This document shows positions 34,434-44,210 of a stretch of 64,000 nucleotides of DNA, one piece after another. Source of the stretch: JALELF01 sp964473455 (GTDB lineage Bacteria; Bacillota_I; Bacilli_A; RF39; UBA660); NCBI GenBank assembly GCA_964473455.1, contig CAYYQX010000001.1:124001-188000 (forward strand), written 5' to 3'. A program made the translations under genes and the position numbers. Under the pieces are notes generated by a model that worked only from the letters and a program-made list of their open reading frames with translations, was not told where the DNA came from and made no database searches. Position 1 is the first letter of the stretch. Every line of letters begins with the position of its first letter.

Positions 34434-35147
34434 CTAGAGTTTTTTGTTTGAAATAAACACATATCTGTCTAAATTTGCTAAATCCTTCTCTATTTTTATA
34501 TAAATGCTTCCAAAATGTTCTTCAATTATCTTTTTTACTTCTAAACTTTTAGTTTCACTTATTTCAAAAGCAATTAAAAATGTTTCATTTAGTTTATCTT
34601 TAATATTTTTTAATATTTCTTCATAAAAATAAAGTCCATTGTTTTTAGCAAACAAAGCTATATAAGGCTCGTTATTTTTAACAATGTCCATTATATTTTC
34701 ACTTTCGTCAATATATGGGGGATTGGAAATAATAACATCATATTTTTTAAAAACATTAGATAGAATATCACTTTCGAAAAAATTAACATTTGTTTTATTT
34801 CTTTCGTTGTTTTCTTTAGCTACAGCTAGTGCGTCTCTACTAATATCTACCGCATCTACTTCGCTTTCTACTTTTTTATTTAAAGTGATTGCGATACAAC
34901 CACTACCTGTTCCAATGTCCAAAATTGAAATTTTCCGATTGAATATCTTCTTAATATAATCAATTGTTTTACTTACTAGTTCTTCTGTTTCAAATCTAGG
35001 TATTAAAACAGTTTCATCGACTTTAAAATTCAAATCAAAAAAGTCAACATTGCCTATAATATATTGGACAGGAACTCCTTTTTTTAACAATTCGAAAGCT
35101 TTTTTTAAGTCACCTTTATAATATTTTCTTAGATACTCTTCTTCCAT
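34434..35147 (-). CDS. prmC: Peptide chain release factor N5-glutamine methyltransferase
   Basis: 237 residues. Methylates the GGQ glutamine of release factors. SAM motif LDIGTGSGCIAI and catalytic SNPPYI. VQYIIGNVDFFDL and VLIPRFETEELV are family hallmarks. The N-terminal helical domain is short (about 20 residues missing compared with the usual 280). The ATG overlaps the prfA stop by one base, the classical prfA-prmC coupling. Confidence 0.95.
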   Translation of the reverse strand: MEEEYLRKYYKGDLKKAFELLKKGVPVQYIIGNVDFFDLNFKVDETVLIPRFETEELVSKTIDYIKKIFNRKISILDIGTGSGCIAITLNKKVESEVDAVDISRDALAVAKENNERNKTNVNFFESDILSNVFKKYDVIISNPPYIDESENIMDIVKNNEPYIALFAKNNGLYFYEEILKNIKDKLNETFLIAFEISETKSLEVKKIIEEHFGSIYIKIEKDLANLDRYVFISNKKL

Positions 35148-36214
35148 TATTCCCCTTTTATTAACCTTTTTTGGTCTTCAGCAACAAGCGCTTCAATAAT
35201 TTCATCTAAAGCACCTTCCATTATTCTGTCTAACTGTTTTATTGTTAAGCCTATTCTGTGATCAGTAACTCTGTTTTGGGGATAATTATAGGTTCTTATT
35301 TTTTCTGACCTGTCTCCTGAACCAATTTTATTTTTTCTATCTGCTCCTTCTTGTTCTTCTTTTTCTCTTAGTTCTTTTTCATATAAACGTGTTTTAAGCA
35401 TTTGCATACAAGATTCTTTATTTTGAATTTGACTTCTTTCATTCTGGCAAGTTACAACAATATTACTTGGTAAATGGGTTATTCGAACGGCAGAATCCGT
35501 TGTATTAACACCTTGTCCTCCTTTACCACCACTCCTAAATATATCAACTCTAATATCTTCATTTCTTATTTCAACTTCTAAATCCTCTGCTTCTGGCATA
35601 ACAAGAACTGTTGCAATAGAGGTGTGTATTCTTCCTTGTGTTTCTGTTTCAGGAACTCTTTGTACTCTATGAGCTCCACTTTCATATTTAAGTTTAGAAT
35701 AAACATTTTTCCCTTTTACTTTAAACTCTATTTGAGAAGAACCGCCACCTTCTTTTTTTTCTTCATTTAAAAGTTCGTATTTCCAACCTTGTCTTTCTAT
35801 ATATTTAGCATACATTCTAAAAAGATCACTTGCAAAAAGATTTGCTTCATCCCCTCCGGCTGCACCTCTAATTTCAATAATTACATCTTTTCCATCATTA
35901 GGATCTTTTGGTAATAAAAGAGTTTCTAATTCTTGCTCTAATAAGACTTTTTTATTAGTTAAACCTTCTAGTTCTTCTTTTGCCATTTCATACATTTCAG
36001 CGTCTTTCATCATTTCTTGCACGTCTAAAATAGAATCCAATATCTTTTTGTATTCCATATAACAGTTATAAGCTTCTTCTAAGCTTGCTTTTTCTTTTGT
36101 AAGCTTTAACGTGTCGCCAATTTTACCAATCATACTCTCACTCATTAATAAATTAGTAAGCTCAAGATATCTTGTTTCTATAGAATCTAATCTTTCAATC
36201 ATGTTTTCACTCAT
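35147..36214 (-). CDS. prfA: Peptide chain release factor 1
   Basis: 355 residues. Codon-recognition PET (PxT, UAA/UAG specific) lies in RVPETETQGRIHTS, and the peptidyl-release loop GGQGVNTTDSAV is intact. Start: the first ATG (36214) lacks a ribosome site, while ATG at 36202 has GAGTG seven bases before; the true start may be the second. First of prfA-prmC. Confidence 0.96.
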   Translation of the reverse strand: MSENMIERLDSIETRYLELTNLLMSESMIGKIGDTLKLTKEKASLEEAYNCYMEYKKILDSILDVQEMMKDAEMYEMAKEELEGLTNKKVLLEQELETLLLPKDPNDGKDVIIEIRGAAGGDEANLFASDLFRMYAKYIERQGWKYELLNEEKKEGGGSSQIEFKVKGKNVYSKLKYESGAHRVQRVPETETQGRIHTSIATVLVMPEAEDLEVEIRNEDIRVDIFRSGGKGGQGVNTTDSAVRITHLPSNIVVTCQNERSQIQNKESCMQMLKTRLYEKELREKEEQEGADRKNKIGSGDRSEKIRTYNYPQNRVTDHRIGLTIKQLDRIMEGALDEIIEALVAEDQKRLIKGE

Positions 36215-36239
36215 TTCTATTCAAATTATACTATATTAT

Positions 36240-36268
36240 ATATGAAAAAACTACTATGTCTAGTAATT
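36240..36268 (-). terminator. Terminator of ysxC-der
   Basis: Minus strand TTACTA-GACA-TAGTAG and a T-run; overlaps the der stop region. Confidence 0.6.
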
Positions 36269-37576
36269 TTCTTCGCCTTTGTTTTTAAATTGAATCTTTA
36301 TTGGTGTACCGGAAAAGTCAAAAGATTCTCGGATTTTATTTTCAATATATCTTTCGTACGAAAAATGAACCAATCCCTTATCATTTACTTGAATATTAAA
36401 CGTTGGTGGACATACTCCCGATTGACTAATAAAGTACATTTTTAGTCGTCTTCCTTTATATGATGGGGGTAAATTAAGTTCATAACTCTCTCTTAAGCAG
36501 TTATTTAATAAACTTGTTTTAATCTGCTTTCTACTATTTTCATAAGATTTAATAATACTTGGAATTAAGGTGTGGATTCTCTTTTTAGTAAGAGCAGATA
36601 AAAATACAATATCCGCATAAGGCATAAATTTGAAATCACTTCTAATATTTTCTATAAATGCTTTCATAGTTTCATCTTTGTCTTCTATTAAATCCCACTT
36701 ATTAACAACGATTATGACTGGTTTTCCTGCTTCAAGAGCATATCCCGCAATATGTGTGTCGTGTTCAATAATACCTTCAGAAGCATTGATTAAAAGGGCG
36801 CACACGTCAGATCTATCAATAGCTTTTAAGCTTCTTAATAAGCTGTATCTTTCAACAGATTCGTAAATTTTTCCTTTTTTTCTCATTCCAGCAGTATCAA
36901 TAACAACAAATTCTTGATTATTATAGGTAAACTCTGTATCAATCGCATCTCTTGTTGTCCCTGGAACTTCACTTACAATTACTCTTTCTTCATTTAAAAG
37001 AGCATTTACTAGACTACTTTTCCCTACATTTGGTCGTCCTATTACCGAAAATCTTATTTTATCATCGATTTTTTCTTCTATATCTTTAAAGCCCTTTGTT
37101 ATTTCATCAAGCAAGTCTTCAAAACCTGTATTTTGTTCTCCACTTACAGCAAAAATCTTTTTAAACCCTAATTCATAAAAATCATATTGATTTTGAACAT
37201 AACTTTTACTATCTGTTTTGTTAATAACTAGAATAACTTTTTTATTGGCTTTTTTAAGCATATCTTTGATGACATAATCGTTTGAATTAAGCCCTTCTTT
37301 TCCATCAACAATAAAAAGAATGACATCTGCTTCATCGATTGCCAATTCCGCTTGGATTTTTATTTCAGTACTGAAAACTTCATTACCACTATCAATTCCC
37401 CCTGTATCAACAAGGTGAAAGCCAAAATTCTTATATCTTGCGAAACTATATATTCTATCTCTTGTAATACCGGGAGTATCTTCAATTATTGATATTTTTT
37501 TACCAACAATTCTGTTAAAAATAGTTGATTTACCAACATTTGGTCTACCAACTAAAGCAACTACATTCTTTTTCAT
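36260..37576 (-). CDS. der: Ribosome assembly GTPase Der (EngA)
   Basis: 438 residues with two tandem GTPase domains (GRPNVGKSTIFN and IGRPNVGKSSLVN), each with DTPG or DTAG and NKxD, and a C-terminal KH-like domain. Acts in 50S maturation. ysxC follows upstream by eight bases, so the two GTPases form one unit. Confidence 0.97.
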   Translation of the reverse strand: MKKNVVALVGRPNVGKSTIFNRIVGKKISIIEDTPGITRDRIYSFARYKNFGFHLVDTGGIDSGNEVFSTEIKIQAELAIDEADVILFIVDGKEGLNSNDYVIKDMLKKANKKVILVINKTDSKSYVQNQYDFYELGFKKIFAVSGEQNTGFEDLLDEITKGFKDIEEKIDDKIRFSVIGRPNVGKSSLVNALLNEERVIVSEVPGTTRDAIDTEFTYNNQEFVVIDTAGMRKKGKIYESVERYSLLRSLKAIDRSDVCALLINASEGIIEHDTHIAGYALEAGKPVIIVVNKWDLIEDKDETMKAFIENIRSDFKFMPYADIVFLSALTKKRIHTLIPSIIKSYENSRKQIKTSLLNNCLRESYELNLPPSYKGRRLKMYFISQSGVCPPTFNIQVNDKGLVHFSYERYIENKIRESFDFSGTPIKIQFKNKGEENY

Positions 37577-37584
37577 ATTTACTC

Positions 37585-38166
37585 CTATATTATTCTATCT
37601 ATTTTTTCATATATTTCTTTTTTACCTATCTTTGTTATACTAGAAAAAACTACAAAATCATCGCCCACAACCAAATCAAGGCCATTAAGCATTATACTTC
37701 TTTGTTTTTGATGATTTGCATTAGCAATCTTATCTGCTTTTGTGGCAACGATAGTTACTGGTAGTTCATAGTGTTTTAAAAATTCATACATCAAAACATC
37801 ATCTTGTGTTGGTTTGTGTCTAAAATCAACAAGCATAAAAACTTGTTGTAAATTTTTTCTATTAACTAAATAGTCTTCCATCATTAAGCCAAACTTTTTT
37901 TGCTTTTTTTTACTTATATTCGCATATCCATATCCAGGCGCATCTACTAGATAAAATTCATCATTTACTAAATAAAAGTTTATTGTTTGAGTTTTTCCTG
38001 GAGTAGCCGATGTTCTGGCATAATTTTTTCTATTAATTAAAGTGTTTATAAAGCTGCTTTTACCTACATTACTTCTTCCAACAAGCAAAAATTCTGGCTT
38101 GTTATCTTCAGGATATTGACTTCTTCTAACAGCACTAATAATTAATTCTGTTTTATTTATCTTCAT
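37585..38166 (-). CDS. ysxC: Ribosome biogenesis GTPase YsxC/EngB
   Basis: 193 residues. EFLLVGRSNVGKSSFINTL, GKTQTINFYLV, VDAPGYGYA and ATKADKI mark the EngB family, essential for late 50S assembly in Bacillus. No frame problem. First gene of the pair with der. Confidence 0.96.
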   Translation of the reverse strand: MKINKTELIISAVRRSQYPEDNKPEFLLVGRSNVGKSSFINTLINRKNYARTSATPGKTQTINFYLVNDEFYLVDAPGYGYANISKKKQKKFGLMMEDYLVNRKNLQQVFMLVDFRHKPTQDDVLMYEFLKHYELPVTIVATKADKIANANHQKQRSIMLNGLDLVVGDDFVVFSSITKIGKKEIYEKIDRII

Positions 38167-38237
38167 AAGATCTCCCTCATTCGACTAATAAATTATAACA
38201 GTTAAGGCCTTTATTGTCAAAAGTTATTACTTGTGAT

Positions 38238-38261
38238 AAAAAAAAGATTATTTTAAATCTT
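38238..38261 (-). terminator. Terminator of the SDR gene
   Basis: Minus strand AAGATT-TAAAAT-AATCTT plus eight T. Confidence 0.8.
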
Positions 38262-39030
38262 TCATTTTTTTATTAATAAGTTTAATTGCTCTTTTTGGAC
38301 TTAGTTTATACATCAAGTTCATCATTTTAGCATCATTTCCAATATAAAGTTGGAATTTGTTTTTTTCAATTGCTTTTATTATTTGTTTTGCGGCGTCACT
38401 TGCTGAAGTTGTTTTATAATTACTACTTGTTGTTTTTATTTCAACATTAGAGTTCTTCACAATATTTGTTGCAACTGCCCCAGGGAAAACTACTGTAACA
38501 CCAACGTTTGTATCTAAAAGTTCAGCATACAATCCTTCAGAAAAAAGTTTTAATGCGGATTTTGAAGCTCCATATATTGTTTGTTTTGGAAAAGGAAAAA
38601 ATCCCCCCATACTAGAAACATTAACAATATGAGCTTCTTTTCTTTCAAACATTTTTGGTAAAAACATTTTTATTAATTTGACAGGTCCGAAAAAGTTTAT
38701 TTTCATAACTTTACTTCCAGTGTTCATATCTAGCTCATTGAATTTAACAAAAGGCTGAATAATTCCAGCATTATTAATAACACCGTCTACGCCTTCATAT
38801 TTATTAAAATATTCATTATAAAATTTTTCAATTTCTTCACTACTTGCCATATCAACAACAAAACTATCAAAGTTCTTTCCAGCAACTAGTGCCTTTGTTT
38901 CATTTAATCCTTTTTCACTAATATCTAATCCAATTACAAAAGCTCCCTTTTTTATTAAGTCAATTACTAGTTCTCTTCCTATTCCACTTCCAGCTCCTGT
39001 AACTATGATTTTTTTGTTTTTTACTTTCAC
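38248..39030 (-). CDS. Short-chain dehydrogenase/reductase
   Basis: 260 residues, Rossmann fold. Cofactor site TGAGSGIGRE, NNAG segment VINNAGI, catalytic Ser in NVSSMGG and YxxxK in YGASKSALKL. The basic end RAIKLINKKMKDLK may contact membrane. It belongs to classical SDRs acting on NAD(P) and an unknown alcohol/ketone. 40-base spacer to the small membrane protein gene; probably follows the hydrogenase transcript. Confidence 0.88.
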   Translation of the reverse strand: MKVKNKKIIVTGAGSGIGRELVIDLIKKGAFVIGLDISEKGLNETKALVAGKNFDSFVVDMASSEEIEKFYNEYFNKYEGVDGVINNAGIIQPFVKFNELDMNTGSKVMKINFFGPVKLIKMFLPKMFERKEAHIVNVSSMGGFFPFPKQTIYGASKSALKLFSEGLYAELLDTNVGVTVVFPGAVATNIVKNSNVEIKTTSSNYKTTSASDAAKQIIKAIEKNKFQLYIGNDAKMMNLMYKLSPKRAIKLINKKMKDLK

Positions 39031-39070
39031 TTTTCCTCCTTATATATTTTTTACAAATTAGGGGTATTTT

Positions 39071-39454
39071 TTATAGTACTAAAAACAGCCCAAGCAATAC
39101 AATAATAGAAACAATAATTGCGATGATTGATCCTTTAATAAATTTTACATTTCGTGTTAACTCTTTAACATTACCTAACCAATGTGGGAATTCATCTAAT
39201 ATCAACCCTATTCCAAAACCATACAATATTACAATTAAAAGTGTGGTTTTTATATTTAATACTATTACTAAAAAGCTTGTTAATATTACTAAAATATTTC
39301 CATAAACAAAGTGATGCGGTCTTTTATTATTTGATAAAACATTCTTTGGCAATACATGAAAATGTAAAACTAACAGTGTAATAATTCTGGATATCACAAA
39401 CGTTAAAACAATTGCTGCTGCTAGAACCGCTATATTTCGTTGAACATCATTCAT
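39071..39454 (-). CDS. Small four-helix membrane protein of unknown function
   Basis: 127 residues with four hydrophobic helices. A polar motif RPHHFVYGN between helices 1 and 2 and GLILDEFPHW after helix 3 could form a histidine/acidic site, perhaps for metal. One base separates it from hydA, so it is co-transcribed with the hydrogenase. Link to hydrogenase function is inference. No named family recognised. Confidence 0.7.
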   Translation of the reverse strand: MNDVQRNIAVLAAAIVLTFVISRIITLLVLHFHVLPKNVLSNNKRPHHFVYGNILVILTSFLVIVLNIKTTLLIVILYGFGIGLILDEFPHWLGNVKELTRNVKFIKGSIIAIIVSIIVLLGLFLVL

Positions 39455-39455
39455 A

Positions 39456-41171
39456 TTATTTTTCCTCCTTATATTTTTTTCTTTCTTGATATTTTGTATG
39501 AAGTAATTCTTCTGCTTTATTACTTCCTGGATAATCTAAATAATTATCATACAATTCATGTATATTTGGATTTTCATGAGCTTTTCTAATAACTTTATTT
39601 CCATCTTCATTTAATAACCCTTGCATTCTAAGGTTAATTACTTCTTCTGAATTATATTTACTAAAATCAATATATGGCTGTCCTCCACCATTGATGCATC
39701 CACCAGGGCATGCCATAAATTCAACGAAATCATAGTTTACTTCTTTATTTTTAATTTTTTTAAGTATTTCTTTAGCATTTTTAATACCGCTTACCGCAGC
39801 CACACTTATTTTTCTACCATTTACATTATAACACGCTTCCTTAACTCCTTTTAAACCTCTTACTTCATTAAATTCTATTTTTTCAAGAAGTTTTTTTGTC
39901 GATAGTTCTACAAGAGTTCTTAAAGCAGCTTCCATTACTCCTCCAGTCGAACCAAATATAATTGATGCACCTATTCCAAAGGGGTTATCATATTCTTCAT
40001 CCGTTAAATTCGAAAAATTTATGTTTTTTTCTTTAATTAACCTAGCTAGTTCTCTAGTTGTCAAAACCGCATCTACTTCGTTATCTTTTGTTTTTTCAAA
40101 CTTTTTGGCAATACAAGGCATGATCATTACTACAAATAGCTTTGAAGGATCAATGTTATTTTTTTTAGCGTAATATGTTTTTATAACAGAGCCTAACATT
40201 TGTTGAGGTGACTTACACGTAGATAAATTCTTAATCATGTCTGGGTGATAATACTCAACATATCTTACCCATCCCGGGCTGCAAGACGTAAACAAAGGTA
40301 AATTTTTGTTCTCTTTTATTCTGTCTACCAATTCTTTTGCTTCTTCCATAACAGTTAAATCAGCGCCAAAACTAACATCAAACACTTTATCAAAACCTAA
40401 TTTTCTTAATGAAGCAATCATTTTTCCTTTAACATTTGTCCCTATTGGAAAATTAAACTCTTCACCTAGAGAAACACAAATTGAAGGAGCGATACAAGCA
40501 ATTACTTTTAAATCTTTGCTTAGTGCTTCTTTTACTGCCTTTGTGTCATCCTTTTCCATTAAAGCACCAGTTGGACAAACTAAAACACATTGTCCACAAC
40601 CAATACATGGAGAATCAACTAAATTATTATCAAAAGCACAACCTATATTTGTTTTAATTCCTCTTTTGTTTTTTCCTATTACCTCAATGCTTTGAATATT
40701 TTTACATACTTCAACACATCTTCCACACAAAATACATTTATTTGAATCTCTTACTATATATGAGGTACTAGTATCTTTTTCTTTTAATCTGCCAATTTTC
40801 CCATATTTACCGTCAGTTATATGATATTCATCAAATAAGTGCTGCAAATTACATTTGGTGTTTTTTAAACAGTTTAAACATTCCCTGTTGTGATTCGACA
40901 AAAGAAGCTCTAAGTTTTCCTTTCTCGCATCTAATATTTTTTCTGTATTAGTAAATACTTCCATTCCTTCTTTAACAAAAGTTGAACACGCTGTGACTAG
41001 TTTTGGACTTCCCTTTACTTCTACCAAACACATTCTGCAAGAAGCATTATTGTTTATTCCTTTTAAATAACACAAATGAGGAATATTTATGCTTAATTTT
41101 TTAGCAACATCTAATACAGTTATATTGTCTTCTACTAAAACTTCTTTATCATCTATTTTTATATTAACCAT
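39456..41171 (-). CDS. hydA: [FeFe] hydrogenase catalytic subunit, NAD-linked trimeric type
   Basis: 571 residues, reversible H2 formation. N-terminal [2Fe-2S] domain (C34, C45, C48, C62), then the His-Cys3 cluster (HNRECLNCLKNTKC), and two [4Fe-4S] motifs (CILCGRCVEVC and CIGCGQCVLVC). H-cluster: TSCSPGW (295-301), MPC (351-353), MACPGGCINGGGQP (C488, C492). The second cysteine of the usual TSCCPGW, which relays protons in characterised enzymes, is serine. hydB and hydC are adjacent, indicating the heterotrimer that may bifurcate electrons from NADH and ferredoxin. The maturases hydEFG are not in the window. Confidence 0.96.
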   Translation of the reverse strand: MVNIKIDDKEVLVEDNITVLDVAKKLSINIPHLCYLKGINNNASCRMCLVEVKGSPKLVTACSTFVKEGMEVFTNTEKILDARKENLELLLSNHNRECLNCLKNTKCNLQHLFDEYHITDGKYGKIGRLKEKDTSTSYIVRDSNKCILCGRCVEVCKNIQSIEVIGKNKRGIKTNIGCAFDNNLVDSPCIGCGQCVLVCPTGALMEKDDTKAVKEALSKDLKVIACIAPSICVSLGEEFNFPIGTNVKGKMIASLRKLGFDKVFDVSFGADLTVMEEAKELVDRIKENKNLPLFTSCSPGWVRYVEYYHPDMIKNLSTCKSPQQMLGSVIKTYYAKKNNIDPSKLFVVMIMPCIAKKFEKTKDNEVDAVLTTRELARLIKEKNINFSNLTDEEYDNPFGIGASIIFGSTGGVMEAALRTLVELSTKKLLEKIEFNEVRGLKGVKEACYNVNGRKISVAAVSGIKNAKEILKKIKNKEVNYDFVEFMACPGGCINGGGQPYIDFSKYNSEEVINLRMQGLLNEDGNKVIRKAHENPNIHELYDNYLDYPGSNKAEELLHTKYQERKKYKEEK

Positions 41172-41173
41172 AC

Positions 41174-42925
41174 CTACTCCTTTTCTACAGCATTAAAGTT
41201 GCATGCAGAATAGCACGCACCACATTTAATACATTTCACATTATCTATTTCATATTTATTTTCTTTTATACTGATTGCGCCAACAGGACACCTTTTCGCG
41301 CACAAACCACATGCCCTACACATTTCTTTATTTATTTTATACATAATTAAACTTTTACACACTTTAGCTGGACATTTTTTATTATTAATGTGAGCCAAAT
41401 ATTCATCTTTAAAATATTTTAAAGTTGATAAAACAGGATTTGTAGCTGATGCACCAAGTCCACAAAAGGATGTTTCTTTTATATGATTTGATAAATCTTC
41501 TAGTGTTTTCAAGTCTTTTTCTTCCCCACTGCCACGCGTTATTCTATCTAATATTTCATATACTCTTTTTGTTCCTATTCGACAAGGTGTACATTTCCCA
41601 CATGATTCTTCCACTGTAAACTCTAAGAAAAATTTAGAAATATCTACCATACAAGTGTCTTCATCCATTACGATAAGCCCACCCGATCCCATCATAGATC
41701 CTATACTTTTTAAATTGTCATAATCCATTGGAATATTAATCTCACTAGCTGGAATACATCCTCCTGATGGTCCTCCTGTTTGTGCTGCCTTAAATTGCTT
41801 ATTATTGGCTATCCCACCACCAATTTCATAAATTATTTCTTTTAAGCTTGTTCCAATTGGGACTTCAACTAAACCTGTATTTAGACTTTTCCCGCCTAGA
41901 GCAAAAACCTTCGTACCACTAGAACTACTTGTCCCAAAAGAGTTAAACCATTCTGAACCCTTCAAAATTATTTTAGGTATATTGGCATATGTTTCAACAT
42001 TGTTAAGTAAAGTTGGACTTTGGTACAACCCTTTATCTGTTGGATATGGAGGCCTATTTCTCGGTTCTCCTCTCTCTCCTTCAATTGAGGCCATTAAAGC
42101 CGTTTCTTCACCACACACAAAAGCTCCAGCTCCTAACCTTAAACTTAATTTAAAGTTAAAATTACTGTTTAATATATTGTCACCTAAATAGCCTTTGTTT
42201 TTTGCTTGTTCTAAAGCTACTTTTAGTCTTTTAACTGCTAGAGGGTATTCTTCTCTAACATAAATAAATCCTTCATTTGCTCCTACTGTATAGGCCGCAA
42301 TAATCATTGCTTCAATTACTGAATGAGGGTCTCCTTCAAGGATTGCCCTATCCATAAAAGCTCCTGGATCTCCTTCATCTGCATTACAAACAACAAACTT
42401 TTTCTCACCAGTAGCCTTTTTAGCAAGTTCCCATTTTGTACCTGTTAAAAATCCTGCGCCACCTCTACCTCTTAGCTTAGAATTTTTCACTACAGTAACT
42501 ATCTCATCTCTATCCATAGCTAAAGCTTTTTTTAGTGCTTCATAGTTACCATATTCGTTGATATTTTCTGGATCAATATTTCCACATTTATCCAATACTA
42601 TCCTTGTTTGTTTATTCAAAAACGGATCATTAGTAATATTATAATTTAAAGTTTTTACAGCTAGTTCTTCTATTACTTCGTTTCCTTTAATCGTTTTGTC
42701 TATTATTGATAAAACATTTTCTTCTTTGACATTAATGTAGGTTATCCTTTGATTATTTTTATATACTTCAACAATCGGTTCATATTTGCAGATGCCAATA
42801 CAACCAACTTTTATAACAGAAACATTTAGCTCTTTTGTTTCTTCTAATAGTTTATTGTATATAATATCTGCTCCAGCAGCTATGCCACAAGAACCTAGGC
42901 CAACAGTTATTCTAATATTTTCCAT
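41174..42925 (-). CDS. hydB: Hydrogenase NADH/FMN subunit (NuoF-like)
   Basis: 583 residues from ATG 42925, with AGAGGTG before it. N-terminal thioredoxin-like [2Fe-2S] domain (IRITVGLGSCGIAAG), then NuoF-type FMN/NAD domain (LRGRGGAGFLTGTKW, CNADEGDPGAFMDR, GAGAFVCGEETALM), SLBB region, ESCGKCTPCRIG cluster, and a C-terminal 2[4Fe-4S] ferredoxin domain (CRACGLCAKRCP, CIKCGACYSAC). It oxidises or reduces NAD(H) and passes electrons to HydA. Two-base spacer to hydA, eight to hydC. Confidence 0.95.
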   Translation of the reverse strand: MENIRITVGLGSCGIAAGADIIYNKLLEETKELNVSVIKVGCIGICKYEPIVEVYKNNQRITYINVKEENVLSIIDKTIKGNEVIEELAVKTLNYNITNDPFLNKQTRIVLDKCGNIDPENINEYGNYEALKKALAMDRDEIVTVVKNSKLRGRGGAGFLTGTKWELAKKATGEKKFVVCNADEGDPGAFMDRAILEGDPHSVIEAMIIAAYTVGANEGFIYVREEYPLAVKRLKVALEQAKNKGYLGDNILNSNFNFKLSLRLGAGAFVCGEETALMASIEGERGEPRNRPPYPTDKGLYQSPTLLNNVETYANIPKIILKGSEWFNSFGTSSSSGTKVFALGGKSLNTGLVEVPIGTSLKEIIYEIGGGIANNKQFKAAQTGGPSGGCIPASEINIPMDYDNLKSIGSMMGSGGLIVMDEDTCMVDISKFFLEFTVEESCGKCTPCRIGTKRVYEILDRITRGSGEEKDLKTLEDLSNHIKETSFCGLGASATNPVLSTLKYFKDEYLAHINNKKCPAKVCKSLIMYKINKEMCRACGLCAKRCPVGAISIKENKYEIDNVKCIKCGACYSACNFNAVEKE

Positions 42926-42933
42926 AAACACCT

Positions 42934-43374
42934 CTAGTTATACTTTTCTAATATTTCTTTTACTTGTTTTTTGGTCACAAAACCATGAATATCTTCATTT
43001 ATTTTTACAACTGGCGCCATAGAGCAACACCCCAAACACCTTGTCGTGTCTAGAGAAAACTTACCGTCCTTTGTACATTCTCCGTTTTTTATTCCTAAGA
43101 TTTCTGTTATTTCACTAGCTATCTCTTCTGCTCCCTTGACATAACAAACTGTTCCTAAACAAATATTTATTTGGTATTTTCCTCGAACATTAAAATTAAA
43201 ACCGTTATAAAAAGTTGCAGTACTGTAGATTTTTTCTAAAGAAATATCTAATCTTTCAGATAAATAAGAAAGCACTTCAAAAGATAAATAATTATATTTC
43301 TTTTGAATTGCTTGTAGCATTGATATAAGTGATTCACCGTTGTTTTCGATGATATTATTTATTTCTATTTCCAT
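42934..43374 (-). CDS. hydC: Hydrogenase [2Fe-2S] subunit (NuoE-like)
   Basis: 146 residues. Helical N-terminus (ISMLQAIQKKYNYLSFEVLS) and a thioredoxin-like [2Fe-2S] domain with CLGTVCYVKG and CLGCCSMAP. Start after GAGGG-type site. It is first in hydC-hydB-hydA, the usual order. Confidence 0.95.
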   Translation of the reverse strand: MEIEINNIIENNGESLISMLQAIQKKYNYLSFEVLSYLSERLDISLEKIYSTATFYNGFNFNVRGKYQINICLGTVCYVKGAEEIASEITEILGIKNGECTKDGKFSLDTTRCLGCCSMAPVVKINEDIHGFVTKKQVKEILEKYN

Positions 43375-43404
43375 AAGTACCCTCTATTCTTTTATTATTA
43401 TATC

Positions 43405-43432
43405 AAAAAAATTGATACAAAAGTATCAATTT
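43405..43432 (-). terminator. Terminator after the AlkD-like gene
   Basis: Minus strand AATTGATAC-TTTT-GTATCAATT then seven T. It separates the alkD-like transcript from hydC, though the hyd promoter is not obvious. Confidence 0.82.
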
Positions 43433-43465
43433 AATTATTAAAGTAAATTTATCTGTAAAGTTTTT

Positions 43466-44176
43466 TTAATCTTTTTGTCTGTGCTTTATTAGCATTTCTT
43501 TATCTTCCTTTGAAACTCTAAAGCTATCTCTACATTTACTTATTCCTTTATTAATTGTAAATTTATTTAATTTATGAGTCTTTAAAAATTCAATCGTCTT
43601 TTCTCTTCTTTTAATAAAACATTCACAAAATAACCAAGCATTCATCATATTAACATAGTAATGAGTTTCCTTATAAAATTTGTTCATGATTGTATAAATT
43701 TTATCAAGATAACAATCTTTTTCTATGTACTTAAATAAGATACTTAATCCAAGCCTTCTAACAAAGGGTTTATCACTTTTTATATAAGTTAGAACAAGGT
43801 CAAAAAAAAGTTCTTCTCTATTCTCAACATCAAAAGACATTAAGTCACAATTTGCCCAGTTATCTATTTTGTTGGCATAATCGTCTAAATATTTTTTCAT
43901 AGTGGTAAAATCTTTTATTTGACATATTAAAAATCCATTTATAGCTTCGTTTTCATAATAGTCACTTAAGTTTAAATCTAAAAAAGACATAAAGTTTCCT
44001 TTAGATATTTCTTTTACGAGCTCTTTTATTTTTGGCGTAGCAATAGCTAAAACCCTTTTTTCAGTATTGATTATTCTTCTAGCCCACTCAACTTTATCTG
44101 GATTGCCAAGACTCTCTAAATATTTTATAAATTCTATTCCATCTTTTTTAGTCCAATTTTCTTTTTTAAGTTCCAC
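43466..44176 (-). CDS. DNA alkylation repair protein (AlkD/HEAT-repeat family)
   Basis: 236 residues, all-helical HEAT-like array. Characteristic AlkD elements: WARRIINTEKRVLAIATPKI, a DLNLSDYYENEAINGFL repeat and WANCDLMS (the WxxxD-type pocket), with NAWLFCECFIKRR. Such glycosylases remove 3-methyladenine and related lesions. It is a single gene between hydC and lysR. Confidence in exact substrate is limited. Confidence 0.85.
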   Translation of the reverse strand: MELKKENWTKKDGIEFIKYLESLGNPDKVEWARRIINTEKRVLAIATPKIKELVKEISKGNFMSFLDLNLSDYYENEAINGFLICQIKDFTTMKKYLDDYANKIDNWANCDLMSFDVENREELFFDLVLTYIKSDKPFVRRLGLSILFKYIEKDCYLDKIYTIMNKFYKETHYYVNMMNAWLFCECFIKRREKTIEFLKTHKLNKFTINKGISKCRDSFRVSKEDKEMLIKHRQKD

Positions 44177-44210
44177 ATTCTCACCTATCTACATTGTATC
44201 ATTTTAAAAA

